A stretch of DNA of 40,933 nucleotides from Pseudomonadota bacterium (GTDB taxonomy: Bacteria > Pseudomonadota > Alphaproteobacteria > Sphingomonadales > Sphingomonadaceae), in NCBI GenBank assembly GCA_023416515.1, contig JAEZHP010000165.1, positions 1 through 40,933 of the forward strand. Reading direction: 5' to 3'. Of the stretch, positions 33,514 through 40,933 are shown in pieces. The notes beneath the pieces are model-generated. The model was not told the DNA's origin, made no database searches, and saw nothing but the letters and a program-made list of their open reading frames with translations. Numbering within the stretch: the first letter of the stretch is position 1; each line of letters starts with the position of its first letter. Both the position numbers and the translations under genes were made by a program.

Positions 33514-35141
33514 GGCACCCGCGTCCTTTCCTCCGCCTGCGGCGCGGTGAGGACCGCCCTGACATAGCCCTGGCGGTCCTGGAGCGACATGCCGGTGCGC
33601 TCCATGTAGCGCATGGTCGGACCGGCGAAGACCATCAGGCCGAGGCAGATGGCGAGGAGGATTCCGACCGGCACGGCTTCGGCGACGCGAAGCACCGGCT
33701 GCGGCTTGTCCGACGGCGCCCATAGGAGGTCGATGCCGGCGCGGGTCGTCGCGATGAGGGTCGCCAGGCCGGACAGGATGATGAGCGCGATCAGCCACCA
33801 AATGGGTCCTGCGATCCTGTCCTCGAGGCCGAGCAGCCCGTCGATGATCGCGAACTTGGCGACGAAGCCGGAAAGGGGCGGAAGGCCGGCGATCAGCACG
33901 GTGCAGAAGATGAAGCCGATCCCGAGGATGGCGATGGTCGCCGGGATGACGATTCCGACCTCGGGCTCGCCGTCCTCCTCGAGCGCTCCGGTATATTCAT
34001 CGTCGAAGACCGGCTCGGCGATGGCAAGCGGTCCGGAGCCCTTCTCGCGCCGCTCGACCAACTCGACGAGGAGATAGAAAGCGGTGATGCCGAGAGTCGA
34101 GCTGACCAGGTAGAAGAGGGCGCCGCCGATCACCGCGCCTTCGCCGGCGCCGATCGTCGCGATGAGCGTGCCCGACGAGATCATCAGGCTGTAGCCGGCA
34201 AGCCGCGACAGGGTGCGGACCGCGAGAACTCCAATCGTGCCGAAGGTCATCGTCGCGATGCCGCCGAACAGCAGCCATTCCTCGCCGAAATTGGCGGACC
34301 AGCCGACGTCGCCGCTGAACAGCAGCAGATAGACGCGAAGCACCGCATAGACGCCGACCTTGCTGAGGATCGCGAACAGGGCGGCTACCGGCGGGGCGGC
34401 CGCGGCGTAGGTGCGCGGGAGCCAGAAGCCGAGCGGCCACATGCCCGCCTTCAACAAAAAGGCGATGCCGAGGATCGCCATCCCGCTCTGGAGGATGGCG
34501 AGGTCGGTGCCGGCGACGCCAGGAATGCGCACAGCCAGATCGGCCATATTGAGCGTGCCGGTGACTCCGTAGATGAGCGCGGCGCCGATCAGGAAGAGCA
34601 GCGAGGCGGCGATGTTGATCGCCACATAATGGAGCCCGGCCTTCACCCGAACCTTGCCCGATCCGTGGAGAAGCAAGCCGAAGGAAGCGGCGAGGAGCAC
34701 TTCGAAGAAGACGAACAGGTTGAACAGGTCGCCGGTGAGGAAGGCCCCGTTGAGTCCCATCAGCTGGAGCAGGAACAAGGCGTGGAATCGAGGCCCGGCC
34801 CGGTCCCAGCGCGCAAGCGAATAGATCAGGGTCGTCAGCCCAAGAACGCTGGTGAGGACCAGCATCAAGGCCGACAGCCAGTCGATGACGAGAACAATTC
34901 CGAACGGCGCCGGCCATGCGCCGATCGGATAAGCGGTCGTCGCAGGCTCGCCGGCGAAGCCCGCGGACGCGGCCCCGCGCAGAAGCATGATCGAGATGAC
35001 GAGCAGCGCCGCCGTCGTTCCGAGCGCGATCACCCGCTTGAGCACGCGCCGCCGCTCGTTCAGCACCAGCGTCACCGCCGCGGCGATCAGCGGCAGAAGG
35101 ACCGGGGCGACGATCAGATGGTCTGTCCAGTTGAGGATCAT
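33510..35141 (-). CDS. mrpD: Monovalent cation/H+ antiporter subunit D (NuoN/NuoM-like)
   Basis: 543 residues and about 14 helices, homologous to the proton-pumping subunits of complex I. FVFFEVLLAASFGLLL contains the conserved membrane Glu (TM5). The TM7 Lys lies in GIAFLLKAGMWPLGFWLP, and an ILSKVGVYAVLR motif follows. A hydrophilic acidic loop (FDDEYTGALEEDGEPE) is inserted late in the protein. It is one of the two subunits expected to move H+ or Na+. The start overlaps the subunit C stop (ATGA). Confidence 0.95.
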   Translation of the reverse strand: MILNWTDHLIVAPVLLPLIAAAVTLVLNERRRVLKRVIALGTTAALLVISIMLLRGAASAGFAGEPATTAYPIGAWPAPFGIVLVIDWLSALMLVLTSVLGLTTLIYSLARWDRAGPRFHALFLLQLMGLNGAFLTGDLFNLFVFFEVLLAASFGLLLHGSGKVRVKAGLHYVAINIAASLLFLIGAALIYGVTGTLNMADLAVRIPGVAGTDLAILQSGMAILGIAFLLKAGMWPLGFWLPRTYAAAAPPVAALFAILSKVGVYAVLRVYLLLFSGDVGWSANFGEEWLLFGGIATMTFGTIGVLAVRTLSRLAGYSLMISSGTLIATIGAGEGAVIGGALFYLVSSTLGITAFYLLVELVERREKGSGPLAIAEPVFDDEYTGALEEDGEPEVGIVIPATIAILGIGFIFCTVLIAGLPPLSGFVAKFAIIDGLLGLEDRIAGPIWWLIALIILSGLATLIATTRAGIDLLWAPSDKPQPVLRVAEAVPVGILLAICLGLMVFAGPTMRYMERTGMSLQDRQGYVRAVLTAPQAEERTRVP

Positions 35142-35476
35142 TCGCCGTCGTCCCCGTCGACATGGTCGGTGCCGGTAAGGCCGCGCGAGGCGAGCAGGAC
35201 GACGAGCAGCAAGGCGGTCATAGCGAACGAGATGACGATGGCGGTGAGGACCAGCGCCTGGGGAAGGGGATCGTCGTAGAGCGTCGGGTCGACAGCGCCC
35301 GAGCCGACGAGCGGGGGCGAGTCCACCTTGAGCCGGCCCATCGCGTAGATGAACAGGTTCACGGCGTAGGAGAGGAGCGACAGGCCGACGATCACCTGGA
35401 AGGTGCGCGGGCGAAGCAGAAGCCAGATTCCGGAGGCTGTGAGCACTCCGATCCCGAGGGCGAGAACCAGCTCCAT
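35138..35476 (-). CDS. mrpC: Na+/H+ antiporter subunit C (MnhC/PhaC, NuoK-like)
   Basis: 112 residues with three helices, the NuoK homologue. Motifs are GIWLLLRPRTFQVIVGLSLLS, AVNLFIYAMGRL and DPLPQALVLTAIVISFAMTA. The start at 35476 shares one base with the preceding stop (TGATG at 35474-35478). It fits between subunits A/B and D as in all Mrp complexes. The C-terminus is acidic. Confidence 0.94.
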   Translation of the reverse strand: MELVLALGIGVLTASGIWLLLRPRTFQVIVGLSLLSYAVNLFIYAMGRLKVDSPPLVGSGAVDPTLYDDPLPQALVLTAIVISFAMTALLLVVLLASRGLTGTDHVDGDDGE

Positions 35477-38376
35477 CAGGCTTTCTCCGGCTCGGCTTCG
35501 GGCACCGGCTTGAGGGTGCGGGCGGGCGTTCGGATCGACTGGTGGGCGATGGCGATCAGGATCAGTGCTGTCGCCCCGACGACTAGGAGGAACACGCCGA
35601 GATCGAAGATGAGAGCGGTGGCGAGCGGAATCTGTCCGAGCAGCGGCACATCGAGATAGCGGAACCACGACGTCAGGAAGGGGCGGCCGAACAGCAGTGC
35701 GCCGAGTCCCGTCGCGACGGCCACGAGGAGCCCGAGGCCCGCCCAGGCAAGCGGCTGCACCCTCAGGCGCGCTTCGATGCGGCGGGTTCCGGACGCCATA
35801 TATTGAAGGACCAGAGCGATCGACATGGTGATTCCGGCGGCGAAGCCGCCGCCGGGCAGATCGTGCCCGCGGACCAGCAGATACAGCGCGAACACGATGA
35901 TGACCGGGAACAGCCACTCCATGATGACCCGGGGCACGAACATATAGTCGGCCAGCGTGTCGCCGAGGACGCGGCCCTCCTCGGCGTCATCGAAAGCGTC
36001 CTGCTTGCGCTGCTGCAGCGGGCTCCGGACGCTTTCCGGCGCCGGCCGGAATCGGCGGAGGAGCGAGAAGACGGTCAACCCGACGATGGCGAGGACGGTG
36101 ATCTCGCCGAGCGTATCGAAGGCGCGGAAGTCGACCAGGATGACGTTGACGACATTGCGGCCGCCGCCTTCCGAATAGGAGCGTTCGATGAAGAAGCGCG
36201 AGATCGTGTCGGGCATCCCGCGGGTCATCACCGCATAGGACAGCAGGGTCATTCCGATCCCCGCGGCGATCGCGATGGCAAGGTCGGTGCCTCGGCGAAG
36301 GCGGACGCCGAGCGGCGTGCCCGCTTCGGGCCAGATGTCGGGCAGCCGCTTGGGAAGCCACCTCAGGCCGAGCAGGAGGAGGACGGTGGTGACCGTCTCG
36401 ACCAGGAGCATGGTGAGCGCGAGGTCGGGCGCCGACAGCCATACGAAGCTGATGCAGCAGACGAGGCCTGCGCCCGCCATCAGGATGAGCGAGGCGAGGC
36501 GGTGATATTTGGCCTGCCACGCGGCGCCGACCGCGCAGGCGGCTCCGACCAGCCAGAGCACCGCAAAGCCCGGATCGAGGATCGTGCCGTCGTCGCGCCC
36601 GACCGCGTAGCCGTAGCGCAGGAACGGCAGGAGGGCGGCAAGTCCGGCGACGACGACCATCACCCTCAGCTGGATCTGGAGCCGGCGAGTCCCGAAGAAG
36701 CCCTCGAGCCAGCGCGCGGCCGTGACGATGAGGGAGAGCACCGTCTCGAACATCCTACGGCCCTTGAGGCGGCCGAGCAGCGGCACCGAGCGCGTCGCGT
36801 TGAGCCGCCTGCCGAACCACATGTAGCCGGCGACCCCGAGGGCCAATGCGAGGAAGCTGAGCATCAGCGGCTGGGTGAAGCCGTGCCAGATCGCAAGGCT
36901 GTAAGCGGGGGTGGCTGGTCCGAGGACGGAGCGGACGGCCGTGTCGAGATAGGGGCCGATCGTCGCCGCGGGCAGGATCCCGACGATCAGGCAGGTGACG
37001 ACGAGGATCTCGATCGGCAGGCGCATCCAGCGCGGGGCTTCGCGCGGCTGGTGTGGAAGACCCTCGGGCGGCGGCCCGAAGAAGCTCTGGTGGATGAAGC
37101 GCACCGAATAAAGCACGCTGAAGGTGAGGCCGATGGTGGCGAGCCACGGCATCGCCTGGTCGAGGAAGGTGTCGTTGTAGTCCTCCAGCGCCTCGGCGAG
37201 GAACATCTCCTTGGACAGGAAGCCGTTGAGAAGCGGGACGCCCGCCATCGCCGCCGCCGCGACCATCGCCAAGGTCGCGGTGATCGGCATGAAGCGGTAG
37301 AGCCCGCTCAGCTTCCTGAGGTCGCGCGTGCCGGCCTCATGATCGATGATCCCAGCAGCCATGAACAACGATGCCTTGAAGGTGGCGTGGTTCAAGGTGT
37401 GGAAAATCGCCGCTACCGCCGCGAGCGGGCTTCCCAGGCCGAGCAGGAGGACGATGAGGCCGAGGTGGCTGATCGTCGAATAAGCGAGCAGGCCCTTCAG
37501 GTCCTGCTGGAAGATCGCTGCCCAGGCGCCGAGGATCAGGGTCACCAGGCCCGTGATCGTGACGATGAAATACCATTGGTCGGTGCCGGCGAGGACGGGC
37601 CAAAGCCGGATCAGGATGAACACGCCCGCCTTCACCATCGTCGCGGAATGGAGATAGGCCGACACCGGAGTGGGCGCGGCCATCGCGTGCGGAAGCCAGA
37701 AATGGAACGGGAACTGCGCGCTCTTGGTGAAGGCGCCGAGCAGGATCAGCAGCAAGGCCGGCAGATAGAGGTTGCTTCCGCGGATCGCGTCGCCCGATGC
37801 GAGCACGACGTCGAGATCGTAGCTTCCGACGATCTTGCCGATCAGAAGCACTCCCACGAGCAGGCACAGCCCTCCCGCCGCGGTGACGATCAGAGCCATT
37901 CGGGCGCCGCTGCGAGCAGCCTCGTTGTGGTGCCAGTAGCCGATGAGAAGGAAGGAAAAGAGGCTGGTCAGCTCCCAGAAGAAGACCAGCTGGACGAGGT
38001 TGCCCGACAGAACGAGGCCGAGCATCGACCCCATGAAAGCAAGAAGGAAGGAAAAGAAGCGCGGGACCGGGTCCTCGGGCGACATGTAGTAGCGCGCGTA
38101 GAGGACGACGAGGAAGCCGATGGCGAGGACGAGGAGCGCGAAGATCCAGGACAGGCCGTCCAGCCTGAGCAGGAGGTTGAGGCCCAGAGAAGGCAGCCAT
38201 TCGACCTCGGCGCGGAGCACGCCGCCGCCGGAAACGGAGGGGTAAAGGAAAACCGCAAGCAAGGTGCCGACGAGCGCGACGGCGCCCGCCAGGATCCCCG
38301 ACGCATTGCGGGCCCCCGGCGGAAGGAATGCGGCGACGAGGCTCCCCGCGAACGGCAGCGCGAGCATCAACCACAA
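35476..38376 (-). CDS. mrpAB: Fused monovalent cation/H+ antiporter subunits A and B (PhaAB type)
   Basis: 966 residues. Residues 1 to ~780 are subunit A, a NuoL-like core with ELTSLFSFLLIGYWHHNEAA, TKSAQFPFHFWLPHAMAAPT and the LHSATMVKAGVFIL motif. An MrpA C-terminal helix bundle with an NuoJ-like part follows. The last ~160 residues are subunit B (LADYMFVPRVIMEWLFPVII; GHDLPGGGFAAGI). Fusion of A and B gives the six-gene group 2 (pha-like) layout. The first start in frame is a TTG at 38376; the first ATG is 38367, nine bases in. Neither has a strong ribosome site, so the start is uncertain. Together with C-G it exchanges Na+ or K+ for H+ across the inner membrane. Confidence 0.94.
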   Translation of the reverse strand: MWLMLALPFAGSLVAAFLPPGARNASGILAGAVALVGTLLAVFLYPSVSGGGVLRAEVEWLPSLGLNLLLRLDGLSWIFALLVLAIGFLVVLYARYYMSPEDPVPRFFSFLLAFMGSMLGLVLSGNLVQLVFFWELTSLFSFLLIGYWHHNEAARSGARMALIVTAAGGLCLLVGVLLIGKIVGSYDLDVVLASGDAIRGSNLYLPALLLILLGAFTKSAQFPFHFWLPHAMAAPTPVSAYLHSATMVKAGVFILIRLWPVLAGTDQWYFIVTITGLVTLILGAWAAIFQQDLKGLLAYSTISHLGLIVLLLGLGSPLAAVAAIFHTLNHATFKASLFMAAGIIDHEAGTRDLRKLSGLYRFMPITATLAMVAAAAMAGVPLLNGFLSKEMFLAEALEDYNDTFLDQAMPWLATIGLTFSVLYSVRFIHQSFFGPPPEGLPHQPREAPRWMRLPIEILVVTCLIVGILPAATIGPYLDTAVRSVLGPATPAYSLAIWHGFTQPLMLSFLALALGVAGYMWFGRRLNATRSVPLLGRLKGRRMFETVLSLIVTAARWLEGFFGTRRLQIQLRVMVVVAGLAALLPFLRYGYAVGRDDGTILDPGFAVLWLVGAACAVGAAWQAKYHRLASLILMAGAGLVCCISFVWLSAPDLALTMLLVETVTTVLLLLGLRWLPKRLPDIWPEAGTPLGVRLRRGTDLAIAIAAGIGMTLLSYAVMTRGMPDTISRFFIERSYSEGGGRNVVNVILVDFRAFDTLGEITVLAIVGLTVFSLLRRFRPAPESVRSPLQQRKQDAFDDAEEGRVLGDTLADYMFVPRVIMEWLFPVIIVFALYLLVRGHDLPGGGFAAGITMSIALVLQYMASGTRRIEARLRVQPLAWAGLGLLVAVATGLGALLFGRPFLTSWFRYLDVPLLGQIPLATALIFDLGVFLLVVGATALILIAIAHQSIRTPARTLKPVPEAEPEKA

Positions 38377-38585
38377 CAGATTGTCGCCCGGCGCTTCGAT
38401 TACCGATCTCCCGTCCTGGAGGTTCAGCTCCGGCCGGCGACCGGGCTACGGCAGGCGAACGCGCCGCGCGCCCTCTCTATCCGGGCGCAGCGACGGGCGC
38501 CACCGCCGCCCTAAAAACATTGCGGCGTCCCCGCATCAAGCGCCTTTTGCCGCCCGCCGCGGCTTCCCCGCCAGGGACGCGGGGG

Positions 38586-38804
38586 TCAGGGCAGGAAGAT
38601 TACGGCAGAGACCATTGCCAGGGTCAGGAGGACGATCCCGGAGGCAGGCAGGATCCACTTCAGCTCATCCGACGGCGAACGGATCGCTCCGGCCCCGGCT
38701 CGGGCAAGCGGAGCTGCGCGCCGCGACGCGACGCTCGCGAGCTGGCGGCCGAGGAGCATTCGCTCATTGTCCGAATGGTAAAGACGAGGGTTGGCGGAAA
38801 TCAT
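38586..38804 (-). CDS. Small single-helix membrane protein (72 aa)
   Basis: AAAGG lies eight bases before the ATG. The N-terminal two thirds is soluble and Arg-rich (RMLLGRQLASVASRRAAPLA), followed by one C-terminal helix (LPASGIVLLTLAMVSAVIFL) ending at the stop, a tail-anchored topology. I do not recognise a family. It is separate from the Mrp operon (about 210 bp of apparently non-coding sequence lie between) and follows the other small tail-anchored gene by 84 bp. Confidence 0.6.
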   Translation of the reverse strand: MISANPRLYHSDNERMLLGRQLASVASRRAAPLARAGAGAIRSPSDELKWILPASGIVLLTLAMVSAVIFLP

Positions 38805-38888
38805 GATTTGGACCTTTCATTCTGGTGTCTTGGGATGCGGCGCGCCTCAGCGGGCGATGCAGCTCGGTTGAGCGGCGCCGGAGGTGCG

Positions 38889-39230
38889 TCAGAGCGCCGG
38901 GGACGAGCTGAGGACCCACCACAAGGCGCCGATGGCCACGAGGGCGGGCACGGCGATGAAGGCGATCATCGCGTTGACGGGGGTCTTGAGCTTGTCGCCA
39001 TGATCGCGGTGAAATGCCTCGAGCTTGGCCGCGAAGCGCTCATCCGCCGTCATCACCGCATAATCGACCATCGGCAGATAGGGGTAGGAGCGGATCAGGG
39101 TTTCGAGATCGCGCTCGCCGAGGTGAGGATAGCGATCCACGAGCGCCTCGATCTTGAGAGCCGTCTGCGACAGCGGGCGCGACCGCGGGAAGATCTGAGA
39201 ATAAGTCTGCGGATAAGGCTTGGCAGCCAT
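38889..39230 (-). CDS. Small tail-anchored membrane protein of unknown function (113 aa)
   Basis: I start it at the ATG at 39230, preceded by AAAGGAG; a longer reading to 39362 adds sequence that looks non-coding. The soluble part is helical and charged (LSQTALKIEALVDRYPHLGE; DLETLIRSYPYLPMVDYAVM), and one C-terminal helix (AMIAFIAVPALVAIGALWWV) ends near the stop. No known motif is seen. The same topology as the next gene suggests a pair of small inner-membrane proteins. Confidence 0.7.
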   Translation of the reverse strand: MAAKPYPQTYSQIFPRSRPLSQTALKIEALVDRYPHLGERDLETLIRSYPYLPMVDYAVMTADERFAAKLEAFHRDHGDKLKTPVNAMIAFIAVPALVAIGALWWVLSSSPAL

Positions 39231-39362
39231 GAACTTGCTCCTTTGCGAAGCGGGACGCGTAAGAACGCTGTTCCGCGCATGACGATAAGTAATCGCCCGG
39301 CACCGAAGCTCTTGATTTGTGTCCTGATCTGACAGGATGAAGTTTCGGGTGCCTCCCTTCAA

Positions 39363-39397
39363 ACCGGGCGCAGGCGCTGGCGAAGCGCGCGCCCGGT
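39363..39397 (-). terminator. Long hairpin downstream of the permease gene, possible terminator
   Basis: ACCGGGCGC (39363-39371) pairs with GCGCCCGGT (39389-39397), with an inner GCGCT/AGCGC stem (374-378 with 384-388) and a 5-base loop. It lies 88 bases past the permease stop. On the minus strand only TTT follows before GAAGGG, so termination is plausible but not strong. The rest of 39231-39484 holds no gene I would call. Confidence 0.45.
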
Positions 39398-39484
39398 CAG
39401 ACGCCGATTTTAAGGCGCCGCGGGTCCCGAACAGTTCTGGTGATCTCGTCCTTCATGTCCTCTATAGCTTAGGAAGATAGATCG

Positions 39485-40915
39485 TTATTTCAAGGTGGTC
39501 GCGGCTTGTCTGAGCGCCGCTCCGGCCACGCTGTTGCGGCCGGCATAGAGGGCGTAGAGCAATATGCCGGCGACGTTCCAGACGAGGAACCAGAGCTGGG
39601 TCTGTTGCGGAAGGCTGGCGAAGAGATAGGCGCAGCCGGCGATCGCGATCGGGCCGACCAGCCAGGCGACCGGGGTCCGGTAGCCGCGCGGCGCGTCGGG
39701 CGCCCGCCGGCGCATGATCAGCATGCACAAGGCGACGGCGCTGAACGCGACGAGGGTGCCTGCATTAGCCAGGGCGACGATCTCGTCGAGCGGGAAGAAT
39801 GCGGCGATTCCGCCGACCACGACGACCGTGAACAAGGTCGTGCGAAGTGGCACGCCTTTTGCCGACAGCCGCGCCAGGCTTCGCGGAAGAAGGCCGTCGC
39901 GGGCCATCACGAAGAAAATCCGGCTCTGTCCGTAGAAGAAGGCGAGGATCACCGTCGGCAGCGCGATCACGGCCGACAGAGCGAGGAAGTGAGCGGCGTC
40001 GGGCTGGCCCAGTTCGCGGAGAATGAGGGCGAGCGGCTCGGGGCTGTTGGCGAAGCTGGTGAACGGGACCGCGCCGAGCGCGACCGCGGCAATCACCGTG
40101 TAGATGGCGGCGCAGGCCAGCATCGAGCCGACGATCCCGATGGCGAGATCGCGCTTCGGGTTCTTGGTTTCCTCCGCCGCGGTGGCGATGGCATCGAAGC
40201 CGTAGAAGGCCGAGAAGATGATCGCCGCCGCCGCCATGATTCCGCGCTCGACCCCGTCCGGCCCCATCGTCTTGGCGAAACCGAATGGGCTGAACGGCTG
40301 AAGATTGGAGCTGTCGAAATGGGGGAGGGCGACGAATACGAAGAGCGCCAGCGCGGCGAGCTTCAGGAGCACGAGCAGAGCGTTGACCATCGCGCTCTTG
40401 CGCGTCCCGGCGACGAGCATTCCGGCGATCGCGAGGATGATGAAGACGGCTGGGAGGTTGATGATCCCGCCGGCATGGGGGCCCTGCATCAGCGCCATGG
40501 GGATCCCGGCCCAGTCGCGAAGCAAGGGCGCGGCATAGCCCGACCAGCCGACCGCGACGGCGCTGACGACCAGCGAATATTCGAGGATGAGGCTCCAGCC
40601 GATCACCCAGGCGACGAGCTCGCCGATGACGACGTAGGAATAGGTATAGGCGCTGCCTGAGGCCGGGATCATCGTCGCCATCTCGGCATAAGCGAGCGCC
40701 GCGCAGGCGCAGACGAAGCCGGCGATGACGAAGGAGAGAAGGACTGCGGGGCCGGCCTTGGCTGCGCCCACTCCGATCAGGGTCAGAATTCCGGTGCCGA
40801 CGATCGCCCCCACTCCGAGCGCGACCAGGTGCGGCCAGCTCATCGTGCGGGCGAGCCTGTGCCCATCCTCATCTGCGCCCGCGTCGAGCAGCTTGCGTGC
40901 GTTCCAGCTCCTCAC
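39485..40915 (-). CDS. APC family amino-acid permease (CAT/YfnA-like)
   Basis: 476 residues with about 12 helices. Helix 1 carries the substrate-binding GVGAIVGTGILTLIG motif, and PASGSAYTYSYVVIGELVAW is the classic APC segment after helix 2. Helix 6 has AFYGFDAIATAAEETKNPKRD. These match the cationic amino-acid transporter subgroup, though specificity cannot be read. The start is a GTG at 40915 with AAAGGGGAT just upstream (on the minus strand), so the gene is complete within the window. The N-terminal extension before helix 1 is short and charged. Confidence 0.93.
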   Translation of the reverse strand: MRSWNARKLLDAGADEDGHRLARTMSWPHLVALGVGAIVGTGILTLIGVGAAKAGPAVLLSFVIAGFVCACAALAYAEMATMIPASGSAYTYSYVVIGELVAWVIGWSLILEYSLVVSAVAVGWSGYAAPLLRDWAGIPMALMQGPHAGGIINLPAVFIILAIAGMLVAGTRKSAMVNALLVLLKLAALALFVFVALPHFDSSNLQPFSPFGFAKTMGPDGVERGIMAAAAIIFSAFYGFDAIATAAEETKNPKRDLAIGIVGSMLACAAIYTVIAAVALGAVPFTSFANSPEPLALILRELGQPDAAHFLALSAVIALPTVILAFFYGQSRIFFVMARDGLLPRSLARLSAKGVPLRTTLFTVVVVGGIAAFFPLDEIVALANAGTLVAFSAVALCMLIMRRRAPDAPRGYRTPVAWLVGPIAIAGCAYLFASLPQQTQLWFLVWNVAGILLYALYAGRNSVAGAALRQAATTLK

Positions 40916-40933
40916 CGATCCCCTTTCGTCGTC

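Noticed and set aside
35803..38514. Long plus-strand open frame (903 codons) antisense to the fused Mrp A-B gene
   Set aside because: Strongly hydrophilic Arg/Asp/Glu/His-rich translation, as expected from the reverse complement of membrane-helix codons; no recognisable domain. Mrp A-B is certain on the other strand.
39251..39284. GGAAC on the minus strand upstream of the 113-residue gene, considered as an EcfG promoter
   Set aside because: The matching -10 would fall almost on the ribosome site, leaving no room for a transcript start before it.
39397..39456. 19-codon minus-strand frame starting MKDEITRTV, with GAGGAC upstream
   Set aside because: Too short to support without conservation, and its end runs into a hairpin that fits a terminator better.
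1..40933. Search for mobile elements, tRNA/rRNA genes, att sites and defence systems
   Set aside because: No transposase, integrase, restriction, toxin-antitoxin, Cas or phage motifs, and no tRNA-like or terminal repeat structures were recognised.

Overview
The window looks like chromosomal DNA of a sphingomonad-type alphaproteobacterium (order Sphingomonadales). The evidence is high-GC codon use, a TonB-dependent receptor with the glycine-rich insert typical of that group, a large NAD-type glutamate dehydrogenase, an Rnk-type regulator and tightly packed operons joined by ATGA or TGATG overlaps. I saw no rRNA, tRNA, insertion sequence, phage gene, integrase or CRISPR array.

Layout. 1-3141 (+): the 3' end of a TonB-dependent receptor, a 57-residue small protein, an acyl-CoA dehydrogenase of the LCAD/IVD catalytic type and an exported protein of unknown function. 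3138-8495 (-): a BlaI/MecI-type repressor, a BlaR1-like M56 membrane protease whose C-terminal part is a set of 29-residue 'GVTP' repeats, an exported protein built from the same repeats, and a second TonB-dependent receptor. Two perfect 14-bp palindromes (GCTACA-N2-TGTAGC) lie just upstream of the repressor. 8687-11518: a MASE1-PAS-GGDEF diguanylate cyclase (+) and a convergent AI-2E-type membrane protein (-).

11597-21069 (-) is the most striking part: a compact run of ten genes encoding a beta-propeller lipoprotein, a PQQ-dependent alcohol dehydrogenase carrying the extra Asp that marks lanthanide-dependent enzymes, a c-type cytochrome lipoprotein, cytochrome oxidase subunits II (with a fused cytochrome c), I and III, a small three-helix membrane protein, a CtaG-type assembly factor, an anchored cytochrome c and a MxaJ/XoxJ-type periplasmic binding protein. 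Eight consecutive gene junctions overlap. The layout reads as a complete path from periplasmic alcohol oxidation through cytochrome c to O2. Oxidase subunit I keeps its heme and CuB ligands but lacks the D-channel Asp and Asn residues and the K-channel Lys, so its proton handling should be unusual.

21154-23284 (+): cytochrome b561, an FMN reductase and a pirin. 23306-28081 (-): glutathionyl-hydroquinone reductase, a TRIC-type channel, an M20 amidohydrolase and an MFS exporter. 28417-32391 (+): rnk and a short-form (1160-residue) NAD-glutamate dehydrogenase. 32406-38376 (-): a complete six-gene Mrp/Pha-type cation/proton antiporter operon with fused subunits A and B. 38586-40915 (-): two small tail-anchored membrane proteins and an APC amino-acid permease.

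Most assignments rest on family motifs read by eye. No homology search, structure prediction or alignment was run, so statements about novelty are provisional.
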